Shown: piece after piece, positions 8,655 to 17,770 of the stretch
Layout: the number at the start of each line of letters is the position of its first letter
How positions within the stretch are numbered: position 1 is the stretch's first letter
The notes under the pieces: model-generated
The model's database searches: none
Told to the model about the DNA's origin: nothing
The model's input: the letters and a program-made list of their open reading frames with translations, nothing else
Assembly: GCF_011082085.1 (NCBI RefSeq)
Contig: NZ_CP041063.1
Coordinates: 434,001-498,000, forward strand
Length of the DNA: 64,000 bases
Direction of reading: 5' to 3'
Origin: Bacillus sp. Cs-700
GTDB lineage: Bacteria > Bacillota > Bacilli > Bacillales > Guptibacillaceae
Translations under genes and position numbers: made by a program

Positions 8655-9146
8655 AGGCCCAATTGTTACAGAAGTGCCAATTGGAATCGTATTGGCGAGT
8701 TGTTCCACATCTTGATTATACATGCGAATACAGCCTTTCGAGACGTATTTTCCGATTGAGGATGGATCATTTGTACCATGAATGCCGTAATGGATCTTCG
8801 AAATACTCATCCACATTGTTCCAAAAGGGCCTCCAGGATTTGGGGCTTTATTAATAATGATAAACTTTCCAGTAGGCGTATCGTGAAGCATACGGCCAAC
8901 GCCAACGGGGTATACCTTTACAGTAGACCCATTTTTTAGAAGCGTAAGTGTACGGTTAGTTAACGATACATAAATCGTAAAGGGTAGTGTGTTTGGATCT
9001 GGGTATCCTGGAATTTCAATTAGCTGGCCAGGGTATATGAGGTTTGGGTTAGCTAGTGAATTTGCCATAATGATTTGCGAAACAGGAATACGGTAATCCC
9101 CACTAATCGAAGACAACGTTTCACCTGATTTTACAATGTGCTGCAC
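8652..9146 (-). CDS. ykuD: LysM-containing L,D-transpeptidase YkuD
   Basis: 164 residues, the same length as B. subtilis YkuD. An N-terminal LysM domain (about 1-47, [13 protein letters not shown] to [10 protein letters not shown]) binds peptidoglycan. The YkuD catalytic domain follows, with His123 in HYGIHGT and catalytic Cys139 in the SKGCIRM motif. It forms 3-3 crosslinks or attaches proteins to peptidoglycan; in B. subtilis the homologue is expressed in sporulation and spore wall assembly. There is no signal peptide, as in the homologue. The GTG start is preceded by AAGGAGG at 7 bases. Confidence 0.95.
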   Translation of the reverse strand: MQHIVKSGETLSSISGDYRIPVSQIIMANSLANPNLIYPGQLIEIPGYPDPNTLPFTIYVSLTNRTLTLLKNGSTVKVYPVGVGRMLHDTPTGKFIIINKAPNPGGPFGTMWMSISKIHYGIHGTNDPSSIGKYVSKGCIRMYNQDVEQLANTIPIGTSVTIGP

Positions 9147-9192
9147 GATGAAGCCTCCTTAAGACAATGTTATATCGAAGGGAATGAGAACA

Positions 9193-9693
9193 ATGAATGT
9201 CATTATTGTTTCAGATACGCATATGCCACGGATGGCAAAGCAACTTCCAGCAGTTTTACGAAAGGAACTTCGTGGAGCAGATCTCATCATCCATCTAGGG
9301 GACTGGAAAACAAAACAAGTGTATGAAGAATTAAAGTCGTTTGCACCTGTAACAGGAGTTTATGGTAATGTTGACGAAGCTTTTTTTATTGAACAATTTA
9401 ACGATAAACTTGTCCTCGACCTGGAGTCTCATCGCATAGGCATCACGCACGGGCATGGTAAAGGAAAAACAACAGAGCAAAGAGTGATAGCTCAATTCGA
9501 AAATGAAGATGTGGAAATTATTCTCTTTGGGCATTCACACATCCCTCTTCATAAAGAGTATGAAGGGAGAATCCTCTTTAATCCTGGATCTCCAACTGAT
9601 AAGCGAAAACAGTCCCATTACTCTTTTGGAAAATTAAGCGTAGTACGAAATCAGCCTCTGTCCATCGAACATGTTTTCTTTCTGAAAAAATAG
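9193..9693 (+). CDS. YfcE/MJ0936-type metallophosphoesterase
   Basis: About 166 residues in the calcineurin-like phosphoesterase fold. Metal-binding blocks are seen in order: SDTHMP (Asp-x-His), HLGDW (Gly-Asp), YGNVD (Gly-Asn-x-Asp), GITHGHGKG and FGHSHIP (His-x-His), then NPGSP. It resembles B. subtilis YsnB in length and arrangement; the substrate of this group is usually a phosphodiester but is unknown here. The second ATG (9193) lies about 9 bases after GAAGGGA, while the first (9184) abuts it, so 9193 is preferred. It is transcribed divergently from ykuD. Confidence 0.87.
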   Translation: MNVIIVSDTHMPRMAKQLPAVLRKELRGADLIIHLGDWKTKQVYEELKSFAPVTGVYGNVDEAFFIEQFNDKLVLDLESHRIGITHGHGKGKTTEQRVIAQFENEDVEIILFGHSHIPLHKEYEGRILFNPGSPTDKRKQSHYSFGKLSVVRNQPLSIEHVFFLKK

Positions 9694-9730
9694 GGCATTA
9701 CGTTAAAAACAAGCTTTTGTGCATAAAATG

Positions 9731-9759
9731 TTGAACTATTTCCGGCTAATATGTATAAT
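9731..9759 (+). promoter_or_regulatory. Sigma-A promoter of carotenoid cluster I
   Basis: TTGAAC (9731-9736) and TATAAT (9754-9759) are 17 bp apart, about 55 bases before the ATG of the first desaturase gene. Its presence rules out a longer N-terminus starting at 9762. Confidence 0.7.
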
Positions 9760-9812
9760 GTTTGTATAACATATGTGCGAAGTTTCATATGCGGATGGAA
9801 GGGGAACGAATC

Positions 9813-11312
9813 ATGTCAATAAAAAAACGAGTTATCGTAATCGGGGCTGGACCAGGGGGGCTTACAGCTGCCATGCTTCTAGCTAGTAAAGGACACTCGG
9901 TTACAGTCTATGAGAAACAGTCCTATGTCGGTGGTCGAACCTCGGGATTTGAGCGAGGCGGATATCGTTTTGATAGAGGGCCAACCTTCCTTAACATGCC
10001 GCATATTCTTGAAGAAATGTTTGAAGAATCTGGACGGAATGTACACGACTATCTTGATTTAATCGAGATTGATCCAATGTACGAATTGAAGTTCGATGAC
10101 GTGTCTTTTTATCCTACTCGAGATCAGGATGAGATGGTACGTAGAATTGAACAAACTTTTCCTGGAGATGGAGATGGATATAGGCGCTTTATGAAAGAAG
10201 AGAAAGAGAAATTTGAAGCACTCATGCCTATACTCCAAAATAAACATGATTCTCTCCTTGACTATGGGAGATGGCGGTTTGTAAAAGCATTACCAAAGTT
10301 AACAGTTACGGACAGTGTTTATAAACGCTTGTCTCATTACTTTCAGGATGAACGGCTGCGGTTATCTTTTACATTTCAGGCGAAATACCTTGGAATGTCC
10401 CCATGGGAGTGTCCCGGTGCGTTTACTATTCTATCTTATATGGAGCATGCTTACGGAATCTTTCATCCGATCGGAGGACTAAATCAAATTCCAGAAGCCA
10501 TGGCTAAAGTAATCAAAGAAGAAGGCGGAGACGTATATACGAATAAAGGCGTTAAACAACTTCTGCTGGATGGGAAAACAGTGAAAGGTGTGGAACTCGA
10601 AGATGGGTCTGTGGAGTATGCAGATGAAGTTGTTATTAATGCAGACTTTGCCCATGCTGTAAATCATCTCATTCCATCAGGATCTGTGAAAAAGTATACA
10701 CCTAAAAAAATGGAGCAGAAAAAGTACTCCTGCTCTGCATTTATGCTTTATCTAGGTGTTAATAAGAAATATGACTTACCACATCATTCCATCATTTTCT
10801 CTTCTGACTATAAAAAGAATGTAGAAGAGCTTACGAAGCAAAAGATCCTTTCAGAAGACCCTTCTATTTATGTACAGAATGCTTCTGTCACAGATGACAC
10901 GCTAGCACCAGAAGGGAAATCTTCTATTTATATCCTTGCTCCAGTTCCAAATAACTTTAGTTTAGTAGATTGGGAAGAGCGAAAAGGTGATTTTAGAAGG
11001 TTAGTTCTTGATCAACTTGAACAAAGAACAGGATTCAAAGATATTGAGCAACACATTGAAGTAGAAGAAATGTACACACCAACAGACTGGGAAATGGATT
11101 TAAACGTTTATAAAGGCGCAACGTTTAACCTTGCTCATAATCTTCCACAAATGATGTATTTCAGGCCTCCAAATCAATTTAAAGAGCTAAATAACTGTTG
11201 GCTAGTTGGCGGAGGAACTCATCCTGGAAGTGGGCTTCCTACTATAATGGAGTCAGCACGAATTACGAGCAAAATGCTTCATGAGCAGGCGTCATTGGAG
11301 AGTGTGAAATGA
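9813..11312 (+). CDS. CrtI/CrtN-family carotenoid desaturase (paralogue 1)
   Basis: About 499 residues. The FAD-binding Rossmann motif is at the N-terminus (VIVIGAGPGGLTAA), followed by the conserved GGR region and FDRGPTF, and the C-terminal flavin motif GGGTHPGSGLP, all typical of phytoene or diapophytoene desaturases. YSCSAFMLYLG resembles a matching stretch in staphylococcal CrtN. The ATG at 9813 follows GGAAGGGGAA. It heads a three-gene operon and overlaps the next desaturase by 4 bases. It most likely introduces double bonds into the CrtM product, or oxidises its end group. The exact step cannot be told from sequence, since four paralogues exist here. Confidence 0.85.
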   Translation: MSIKKRVIVIGAGPGGLTAAMLLASKGHSVTVYEKQSYVGGRTSGFERGGYRFDRGPTFLNMPHILEEMFEESGRNVHDYLDLIEIDPMYELKFDDVSFYPTRDQDEMVRRIEQTFPGDGDGYRRFMKEEKEKFEALMPILQNKHDSLLDYGRWRFVKALPKLTVTDSVYKRLSHYFQDERLRLSFTFQAKYLGMSPWECPGAFTILSYMEHAYGIFHPIGGLNQIPEAMAKVIKEEGGDVYTNKGVKQLLLDGKTVKGVELEDGSVEYADEVVINADFAHAVNHLIPSGSVKKYTPKKMEQKKYSCSAFMLYLGVNKKYDLPHHSIIFSSDYKKNVEELTKQKILSEDPSIYVQNASVTDDTLAPEGKSSIYILAPVPNNFSLVDWEERKGDFRRLVLDQLEQRTGFKDIEQHIEVEEMYTPTDWEMDLNVYKGATFNLAHNLPQMMYFRPPNQFKELNNCWLVGGGTHPGSGLPTIMESARITSKMLHEQASLESVK

Positions 11313-12745
11313 CGATCGGTATTGTAGGTGGAGGGATTGGCGGGATGCTTTCTGCGCTACTCCTTTCACAAAAGGGATATAAAGTAGACATACATGAAAA
11401 AGCATCATCATTAGGTGGAAGACTTGCATTTATTGAAAAAGATGGATTCAAGATTGATAAAGGACCGACAATTGTGCTCCTTCCAGAAATGATATATGAG
11501 TTTTTGGATAAAGCAGGTATTCCTAGGGAAGAAGTCGAGATGGTAAGGTGTGACCCACTGTATCGCATGATTTACCCTAATGGAGAAACGTTTACAAAAA
11601 CAAGCGATATTGATAAGCAGTTAAAAGAAATTAACCGCATGTTCCCTGGTGAGGAACAGCATTTTCTCTCTTACATCGAGGATATGCGTGAACGATTTAT
11701 TAAAGGGAAAGCCGCATTCCTTGAACGTTCCTTTGTTAAACGGAAAGATTTCTTCACACCTAGTAATATTAAGCTTCTACTAGAATTAAAAGCTTATCAA
11801 TCTGTTCAATCACAAGTTTCAGATTATTTCACAGATGAGCGATTGCAGGATGCCTTTTCCTTGCAAACCCTTTATATTGGTGGTAATCCATCTGCTTCAC
11901 CTGCTCTCTACTCACTTGTTCCATTTAGCGAGTATGAACATGGTATTTGGTATATTAAAGGCGGATATGCGAGCCTTATTACTGTATTAGAAAAGCATCT
12001 TCATCTACAAAATATTTCAGTTCACCTAGAATCTAATGTGGAGGAACTTCTAATCGATGGTCACGTATGTAAAGGAATTCGTACTTCGAGTGGCGAACAT
12101 TATTATGATAAAGTAGTGTATAATGGAGATTTCCCTATGATTAAGCATCTTTTAAAAGATGTGAAAGCACCTAGTAAGAAATACAAAGCATCTTCTGGTT
12201 GTCTGCTCCTTTACATGGGGCTAGACCGAGTTTACGAGAATGCAGATGTTCATCAATTTTTCATGACGGATAACTTTTCTTCTCATATGAAGGACGTCTT
12301 TCAAAGCGGAAAACTGACTGACCAGCCAGCTATTTATACATTCCATCCTTCTCGAATTGATGAGACGTTAGCCCCTCCTGGTAAAGGTGTATTGTATGTT
12401 CTCATTCCCGTCCCTTCAGGGGAATCGATTCAGTGGGATGAAAAGGAGCAAGTAGCCTCTAGAATGATTGAACTTCTTGAATCACGAGGGTTTCCCGGTT
12501 TACGTGAAGCAATCGAATGGATGGAGATTCGAACACCTGCTGATGCAGAGGTGGAAGGGTTGTATAAAGGTGGAAGTTTTGGAATCGCACCGACGCTCAC
12601 ACAATCCGGTGCTTTTAGACCACAGGTAAAACCTTTTAAATATGACAATCTTTATGCAGTTGGCGCTTCAATCCATCCTGGTGGTGGAATTCCGATTGTG
12701 ATGCAGGGAGCGGATCTTCTTGTAAAAGAAATTGAAAGGGTGTGA
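11309..12745 (+). CDS. crtN: CrtN-like diapophytoene desaturase (paralogue 2)
   Basis: 478 residues. It has the N-terminal dinucleotide fold GIVGGGIGGMLSA, then DKGPTIV, LQTLYIGGNPSASP and WYIKGGYASL, and the C-terminal GASIHPGGGIPIV. DGFKIDKGPTIV and the AFLERSFVKRKDFF region resemble S. aureus CrtN, so I consider this the best CrtN candidate for stepwise desaturation of diapophytoene. The ATGA overlap with the upstream paralogue indicates translational coupling. It is followed 7 bases later by the synthase gene. The substrate (C30 or C40) is inferred. Confidence 0.8.
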   Translation: MTIGIVGGGIGGMLSALLLSQKGYKVDIHEKASSLGGRLAFIEKDGFKIDKGPTIVLLPEMIYEFLDKAGIPREEVEMVRCDPLYRMIYPNGETFTKTSDIDKQLKEINRMFPGEEQHFLSYIEDMRERFIKGKAAFLERSFVKRKDFFTPSNIKLLLELKAYQSVQSQVSDYFTDERLQDAFSLQTLYIGGNPSASPALYSLVPFSEYEHGIWYIKGGYASLITVLEKHLHLQNISVHLESNVEELLIDGHVCKGIRTSSGEHYYDKVVYNGDFPMIKHLLKDVKAPSKKYKASSGCLLLYMGLDRVYENADVHQFFMTDNFSSHMKDVFQSGKLTDQPAIYTFHPSRIDETLAPPGKGVLYVLIPVPSGESIQWDEKEQVASRMIELLESRGFPGLREAIEWMEIRTPADAEVEGLYKGGSFGIAPTLTQSGAFRPQVKPFKYDNLYAVGASIHPGGGIPIVMQGADLLVKEIERV

Positions 12746-12752
12746 ACGAAAG

Positions 12753-13589
12753 ATGCTTGAACAAGCCTATGCACACTGTGAAGCCATTATTAAACATCAC
12801 TCCAAAACCTTTTATAAAGCTTTCTCTTTATTGCCACGAGCTAAGAGAAACGCTGTTTGGGCTGTATACGGCTTTTGCAGACAGGTTGATGACATCATTG
12901 ATGAAGGCACAGATCCTGAAGCAGAACTAACCGTCTTTCGTTCTGAATTTGCCTCTTTTTTGAATGGACAAATCCCGCAAACCGACCCGATGTGGCTTGC
13001 ACTTGAAGATGTATTCCGTCATTATCCAATGGAAGCGAAGGCCTTCCATGATATGATTGCAGGCCAGGAAATGGACTTATACAAAACCAGGTATTATACG
13101 CTTGATGAACTAGAACATTATTCTTATCATGTAGCTAGCACGGTAGGTCTCATGCTTCTTCCGATACTAGCGCCACAGAGAGTAGATCAACTACGAGAGA
13201 GTGCTATTTCACTTGGTCTTGGCATGCAAATTACGAATATTCTAAGAGATATTTCAGAAGATCTTGATCGTGATCGTATTTATTTGCCTATTGAGGAGAT
13301 GACAAAAGCGGGGTATCATGTTGACGATTTAATGAGTAGAACAAAAAATGATGCTTTCGTAAGCGTTTGGGAAAAGTTAGCTTCTCGCGCCGAAATGCAT
13401 TACGATCATGCATTTTCAGCAATGCATCACTATCCACTAGATTCACGTCTTCCAGTAAAAAGCTCTGCGGTTTTCTATAAAGCCATTTTACAATCGATTC
13501 GAAAGAAAGAACATAACGTCTTTCAACAGCGAGCATTTGTGTCTGATCAGGAAAAAGAAGCGCTTCTATCAGGAATTGCAGGAAACTAG
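12753..13589 (+). CDS. crtM: Squalene/phytoene synthase family enzyme (CrtM/CrtB-like)
   Basis: About 278 residues. It performs head-to-head condensation of two prenyl diphosphates, probably farnesyl diphosphate to dehydrosqualene, the entry step of C30 carotenoids. The first Asp-rich motif is DDIID at residues 46-50 (after YGFCRQV). The second is NILRDISEDLDRDR around residue 165. SKTFY near the start and YCxx-type helices fit the family. The ATG at 12753 was chosen because upstream in-frame TTG at 12732 lies inside the crtN gene. CrtM and CrtB are not separable by eye; the staphyloxanthin-like gene set elsewhere in the window favours CrtM. Confidence 0.83.
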   Translation: MLEQAYAHCEAIIKHHSKTFYKAFSLLPRAKRNAVWAVYGFCRQVDDIIDEGTDPEAELTVFRSEFASFLNGQIPQTDPMWLALEDVFRHYPMEAKAFHDMIAGQEMDLYKTRYYTLDELEHYSYHVASTVGLMLLPILAPQRVDQLRESAISLGLGMQITNILRDISEDLDRDRIYLPIEEMTKAGYHVDDLMSRTKNDAFVSVWEKLASRAEMHYDHAFSAMHHYPLDSRLPVKSSAVFYKAILQSIRKKEHNVFQQRAFVSDQEKEALLSGIAGN

Positions 13590-13592
13590 CAG

Positions 13593-13623
13593 AACGCTCA
13601 CCTTCAAGAAGGTGAGCGTTTTT
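13593..13623 (+). terminator. Terminator of carotenoid operon I
   Basis: AACGCTCACC and GGTGAGCGTT form a 10-bp stem followed by T's, directly after the synthase gene. Confidence 0.85.
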
Positions 13624-13750
13624 ATATATAAAGCTTATCACGAAAAAAGAGTTGTAAAATTTGTGAAGATTTGAAATGATTAGGTGGGGATTGCTCACTA
13701 TTTTCACTAGATCGAGAGACCGTCAATTTATATTAAACTAGGTGAACAAG

Positions 13751-14461
13751 ATGATAAAAAAAGTCGATCATGGTTTTTCCTACTATTTATTGAAACCGTT
13801 ACACACCTCTTCAGTTTTAAATATTATTCTCTACCATGGTTGGGGAAGTAATGCATCAAAATACTTGGAATATGCCTCATCTTTAACTGATTGCGGTTAC
13901 ACAGTTATTATTCCGGAATTGATTTATCATGACTCACGAAATCCTCTCCTAAATCCATTCTCTCAACAAGATATGGAATCCTATTTTTGGAAAGTGATTT
14001 TTCAAAGTATCGATGAGTGTCACCAGTTGTTAAACCGTTCAAACATAGTAAAGAAAAACACGGTGGTTGCTGGGGTTTCAATGGGAGGATTTATTGCAAG
14101 CGGGGTTTATGCGACTGCTGAATTAAAGGGATTAGCAAATATTAATGGTTCAGGATCGTTCATTTGTTCAGAACGATTTTTTCGTCAAGCGTCCAAACGG
14201 GACCCTCTAACGAATAGTGAAGAAGCTAGGTTTAGAATGTATGATCCTATCAATTATGTTCACGGAGATGGATCAATTCTTTTGATACATGGTGAACAGG
14301 ATCAAATAATCTCCATTAAATGTCAAGAAGATTACTATACTTATTTAACAAATAAAGAAAAAAAGGTTCATATGAAACGATATAAGCATGTTGGACATGA
14401 ATTTACAACATCTATGCAAACCGACTTTTTAAAGTGGTTAGAATTTCAAGCTGTCAGGTGA
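13751..14461 (+). CDS. Alpha/beta hydrolase, dienelactone-hydrolase/esterase-like
   Basis: About 236 residues. The oxyanion region YHGWGSN lies near residue 30. The nucleophile elbow is GVSMGGF (Gly-x-Ser-x-Gly), the acid is probably in LIHGEQDQI, and the catalytic His is in YKHVGHEF. There is no signal peptide. The ATG at 13751 lies 6 bases after AGGTGA, and the GTG at 13742 sits within this ribosome binding site. The substrate is unknown. It is transcribed alone, between the carotenoid terminator and an acetyltransferase gene. Confidence 0.8.
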   Translation: MIKKVDHGFSYYLLKPLHTSSVLNIILYHGWGSNASKYLEYASSLTDCGYTVIIPELIYHDSRNPLLNPFSQQDMESYFWKVIFQSIDECHQLLNRSNIVKKNTVVAGVSMGGFIASGVYATAELKGLANINGSGSFICSERFFRQASKRDPLTNSEEARFRMYDPINYVHGDGSILLIHGEQDQIISIKCQEDYYTYLTNKEKKVHMKRYKHVGHEFTTSMQTDFLKWLEFQAVR

Positions 14462-14510
14462 GCATCTGATAAGAAGAAAATATGACAACGAAACTAGCAG
14501 GAAAGGAAGA

Positions 14511-15074
14511 ATGTTTTTGATTCATATTGAAAAAAAGAAGATCATTTTAAGAGAAGCCACATGGGAAGATATCAATACTTTATACTATTGGAAGTATGAA
14601 GAGAAAAATCAGGAAGCAAAAAAATGGAATGGACCCTATATTTTAGAAAAAAAGCTGTCGAGAATAGAGTATCGACATGAATGGCAAAAACAATCGGATA
14701 TTTATCCGGGAGTTCCTGATACTCTTGTTATCGAAGCTGATCATGAAGTAATCGGAACGGTTGGTTCCTATTGGGTTGATAAGTATACGAACTGGCTTGA
14801 AACAGGCATTGTGATCTATAATCCACACTATTGGAATGGTGGATACGGTTATGAAGCTTATAAAGAATGGATTGATTTTCTCTTTCGTTCAACTGACCTT
14901 CATCGGATTGGGATGTCTACTTGGTCTGGAAATGCACGAATGATGAAAGTAGCAAGTAAAGTTGGTATGAAAGAAGAAGCGCGAATTAGAGAAGCTCGAG
15001 TTGTTGAAGGCGACTATTATGATGCCGTTAAGATGGGGATTTTACGCAAGGAATGGGAAACAACAAACACTTAA
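14511..15074 (+). CDS. GNAT family N-acetyltransferase (RimJ/RimL type)
   Basis: 187 residues. The start IILREATWEDI is typical of the family. The acetyl-CoA binding region is NPHYWNGGYGYEA, followed by HRIGMSTWSGNARMMKVASKVGM with the conserved Asn and the GMKEEARIRE motif. It resembles acetyltransferases acting on protein N-termini, amino acids or small amines; the acceptor is unknown. GGAAAGGAAGA precedes the ATG. Confidence 0.85.
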   Translation: MFLIHIEKKKIILREATWEDINTLYYWKYEEKNQEAKKWNGPYILEKKLSRIEYRHEWQKQSDIYPGVPDTLVIEADHEVIGTVGSYWVDKYTNWLETGIVIYNPHYWNGGYGYEAYKEWIDFLFRSTDLHRIGMSTWSGNARMMKVASKVGMKEEARIREARVVEGDYYDAVKMGILRKEWETTNT

Positions 15075-15103
15075 ATACTTGAATTGAAAATGAGGAGGAT
15101 ATA

Positions 15104-16030
15104 ATGAAAAAGTTAACTTATACACGTTTACTAAATGAAACGATTGCTATATACGAGGAGAAAGGTAGTTTGGAAGCTTATCAATTTATGAAAGAAAATG
15201 CAGATAAGGTAGATGGGAACGAGGCACAGCTCTACAACTTTCAATATGCGCTTGCCGCGGCATCAGACCTTAAAGAAGAAGCACTAGGAATCATGAAGGA
15301 AGCGATCCTTGATCATGGGCACTGGTATGAATATAACTATTTACAAGAGGACGAAGATTTGAATTCCCTCCGTTCATTTAAAGAGTTTCAGGAACTGGTT
15401 GAACTTTGTAAAAGAAGAGAAGAAGATGCAAAGAAGCAAGCAAAGCCGAAGTTAACAATTCTCAGTGAAGGTCAAAATCAACCTATTCTGATGGCGTTAC
15501 ATGGCGATCAAGAAAATGCCAAGATGACTTCATCCGTATGGAACCGTCCCGCGACACAAGGTTATACGCTTGCTTTTCCACAATCCTCTCAAATTCAGTT
15601 CTCTGATGCTTATGAATGGGAAGATTTACAAAAAGGTGTGCAGGAAATAGAAGAACATGTTAAAGAACTTTCTTCTCACAACTCATTTTTAATTGGAGGA
15701 TTTTCCGCTGGATGTCGCGTTGCACTTAAAGCGATGATGGAAGGACGCGTATCAGTAGATGGATTTATTTTTGTTGCTCCATGGCTTCCTGAAATCGATG
15801 AGTGGAAAGAAGCGATAACTTCATTACAAAATACGAATATAAGCGGTTATATCATTTGTGGAGATCAAGACGATGATTGTTTGGAAGGCTCAAAAGCTTT
15901 ATCAGCCATATTAGAGGAAAAAGGGATTGCTCATGAATTGAAAATCGTAAAAGGACTGGATCATGAATACCCTGAAGCATTTAATGAAACACTTCAGCGT
16001 GCTTTGCAATTTATTCAAAAACGAAAGTAA
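15104..16030 (+). CDS. Alpha/beta hydrolase with helical N-terminal domain
   Basis: 308 residues. The first about 115 residues are helical and resemble a TPR-like module (EAYQFMKENADKVDGNEAQ), ending in a charged linker. The hydrolase domain follows, with LMALHGDQ (oxyanion region), nucleophile motif GGFSAGC, and probable acid and His in GDQDDDC and GLDHEYPE. No signal peptide. It resembles serine esterase/phospholipase-type proteins, but the substrate is unknown. ATG at 15104 after ATGAGGAGGAT. Confidence 0.75.
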   Translation: MKKLTYTRLLNETIAIYEEKGSLEAYQFMKENADKVDGNEAQLYNFQYALAAASDLKEEALGIMKEAILDHGHWYEYNYLQEDEDLNSLRSFKEFQELVELCKRREEDAKKQAKPKLTILSEGQNQPILMALHGDQENAKMTSSVWNRPATQGYTLAFPQSSQIQFSDAYEWEDLQKGVQEIEEHVKELSSHNSFLIGGFSAGCRVALKAMMEGRVSVDGFIFVAPWLPEIDEWKEAITSLQNTNISGYIICGDQDDDCLEGSKALSAILEEKGIAHELKIVKGLDHEYPEAFNETLQRALQFIQKRK

Positions 16031-16125
16031 GGATATTTTTACTTCACTTAAAAATGAGATTGATCTTAATGGTAAACTTACTATTACTTTCTATAAATAG
16101 TTAGCGATTGAGAGGGGAGTCTATA

Positions 16126-16272
16126 GTGAGAGAACGGATTGGGTCATGTACACAATGTGAAAAATCAATTTATTGTTTGGATGGTTTTTTGGATGGTGTT
16201 ATAGCTAAGAATCAAAAGCTATACTGCTTTCCGTGTTATGAGAGATCAGAATTCGAAGCATCTAAAACCTAG
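16126..16272 (+). CDS. Small zinc-ribbon-like protein (48 aa)
   Basis: A GTG-started frame of 48 codons behind GAGAGGGGAG. It encodes two CxxC pairs, Cys8-x2-Cys11 and Cys34-x2-Cys37, plus Cys17, the pattern of a four-cysteine zinc knuckle. It fills the gap between a hydrolase and an AAA ATPase gene and is too short for usual gene calling. I do not recognise a family. Confidence 0.5.
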   Translation: MRERIGSCTQCEKSIYCLDGFLDGVIAKNQKLYCFPCYERSEFEASKT

Positions 16273-16328
16273 ATGGGGAGCGGGGTAGGTTTAGTAGTGA
16301 GGTAGTCTTACATAAGGGGGAAAGAAAG

Positions 16329-17078
16329 GTGAGATTGTCGGAAGAAACGCAATATGTTAGAAGTATCTGTTTAGAAAAAAGAGAATCGAATGAATTCCCC
16401 TTTTCTTTACCAGCTGTTCAATCACTTCAAGATGGACTTTCTTTTCATCCGAATGTGACATACATTGTCGGAGAGAATGGCATGGGGAAATCGACGTTAC
16501 TTGAAGGGGTTGCCGGGGCGTTAGGCATAAACCCAGAAGGCGGAACAAAGAATTTTAATTTTTCAAGTTATGACTCACATTCCAATTTACATAATTTCCT
16601 AAAGGTAACGAGAGGCGTACATAGACCAAATGATTTATTCTTTTTTCGTGCAGAGACGTATTACAACCTTGCGACGAATATTGAAGAGCTAGATCGGGAA
16701 GGATTCGGTCCAAAAATCATTGATTCGTACGGAGGTAAATCGCTTCATGAACAATCTCACGGAGAATCGTTCTTTGCCACATTCATGTATCGGTTTAAGG
16801 GAGAAGGATTGTATATTTTAGATGAACCTGAAGCGGCACTTTCACCAATCAGGCAGCTTTCAATGTTAACGAGGATACACGAGCTCGTTCAAGAAGGTTC
16901 ACAGCTTATTATTTCAACACATTCTCCAATAGTCATGAGTTACCCTGATGCAAAAATTCTTCAGTTAACCGAAAAAGGGTTGAGTCATGTGAATTTAGAA
17001 GAAACCGATCATTACGTAACAATGAAGCAATTTTTTGATGATAAGGATCGTCTTTTGCATCATTTGCTTAACAGGTAA
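16329..17078 (+). CDS. Predicted AAA-type ATPase (RecF/SbcC-like fold)
   Basis: 249 residues with an ABC-type nucleotide-binding arrangement: Walker A VGENGMGKST near residue 50, Walker B LYILDEPEAALS near residue 170, and a switch His in ISTHSPIVM. The compact size without coiled coils, together with the GESFFATF region in place of an ABC signature, matches stand-alone predicted ATPases common in bacteria. Its function is unknown; DNA maintenance or defence is speculative. GTG start at 16329 after AAGGGGGAAAGAAAG. Confidence 0.75.
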   Translation: MRLSEETQYVRSICLEKRESNEFPFSLPAVQSLQDGLSFHPNVTYIVGENGMGKSTLLEGVAGALGINPEGGTKNFNFSSYDSHSNLHNFLKVTRGVHRPNDLFFFRAETYYNLATNIEELDREGFGPKIIDSYGGKSLHEQSHGESFFATFMYRFKGEGLYILDEPEAALSPIRQLSMLTRIHELVQEGSQLIISTHSPIVMSYPDAKILQLTEKGLSHVNLEETDHYVTMKQFFDDKDRLLHHLLNR

Positions 17079-17098
17079 AGAATAAGGAGGGGAATGGA

Positions 17099-17638
17099 AT
17101 GTTTGGGTTACGAATTAATGAGGAGATAACGCTAAAATTACTTGAGATTGACGATGCGAAAGAGCTCTTTGCGTTAGTAGATGAGTCCAGAGAATATTTA
17201 CGAAAATGGCTTCCTTGGGTTGATAACATGAAGAACGAGAAGGACTATGAACCTGTTATCGAAATGTGGTTAAAACAATTTTCTTCGCATGATGGTTATC
17301 AAGCGGGAATTTTGTACAATGGAAAACTAGCAGGCATGGTCGGTTTTCATGGCATCGACTGGTCAAATAAAAAAGCCAGCATCGGCTATTGGTTAGCAGA
17401 GAACTTTCAAGGAAACGGTATAATGACAGCTGCTGTGAAGGGAATTATTGACCAGGCGTTTCACGAGTATGGATTGAATCGCGTTGAAATCCAATGTGGG
17501 ATTGAAAATAAAAAAAGTAGAGCCATTCCTGAACGCATTGGTTTTAAACAAGAAGGAGTCGTTAGAGATGCCGAATACTTGTACGGCCATTTCCATGACA
17601 CCATACTCTATAGTCTTTTATCGAGAGAATGGAAGTAA
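17099..17638 (+). CDS. ydaF: GNAT acetyltransferase, RimL/YdaF-like
   Basis: 179 residues, close to B. subtilis YdaF (about 183). LRKWLPWVDNM is characteristic of ribosomal-protein-serine acetyltransferase relatives. The acetyl-CoA loop is WLAENFQGNGIMT, followed by NRVEIQCGIENKKSRAIPERIGFKQEG. It probably acetylates a protein N-terminus or small amine. AAGGAGGGGAATGGA lies upstream. The usual Asn-x-x-Ser stretch is present. Confidence 0.85.
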   Translation: MFGLRINEEITLKLLEIDDAKELFALVDESREYLRKWLPWVDNMKNEKDYEPVIEMWLKQFSSHDGYQAGILYNGKLAGMVGFHGIDWSNKKASIGYWLAENFQGNGIMTAAVKGIIDQAFHEYGLNRVEIQCGIENKKSRAIPERIGFKQEGVVRDAEYLYGHFHDTILYSLLSREWK

Positions 17639-17695
17639 CTTAACTGTTGGCTGGGTACTTTAATAACTAAAAACTTAAAGCGTAATAAAAGGAAT

Positions 17696-17720
17696 GCCAT
17701 TCTTAATGGCTTCTTTTTTT
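17696..17720 (+). terminator. Terminator after the ydaF-like gene
   Basis: GCCAT and ATGGC with a short loop are followed by a long T-run. The stem is short, but the T tract is strong. Confidence 0.65.
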
Positions 17721-17770
17721 TTGGTATGCGAACCTAAGAACAATAATAAAATTGTAATAAAGAATAAAAA

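Noticed and set aside
9762-9812. 17-residue extension of the first desaturase
   Set aside because: It would begin three bases after the -10 box of the promoter, and the flavin-binding motif is at the right distance from the ATG at 9813.
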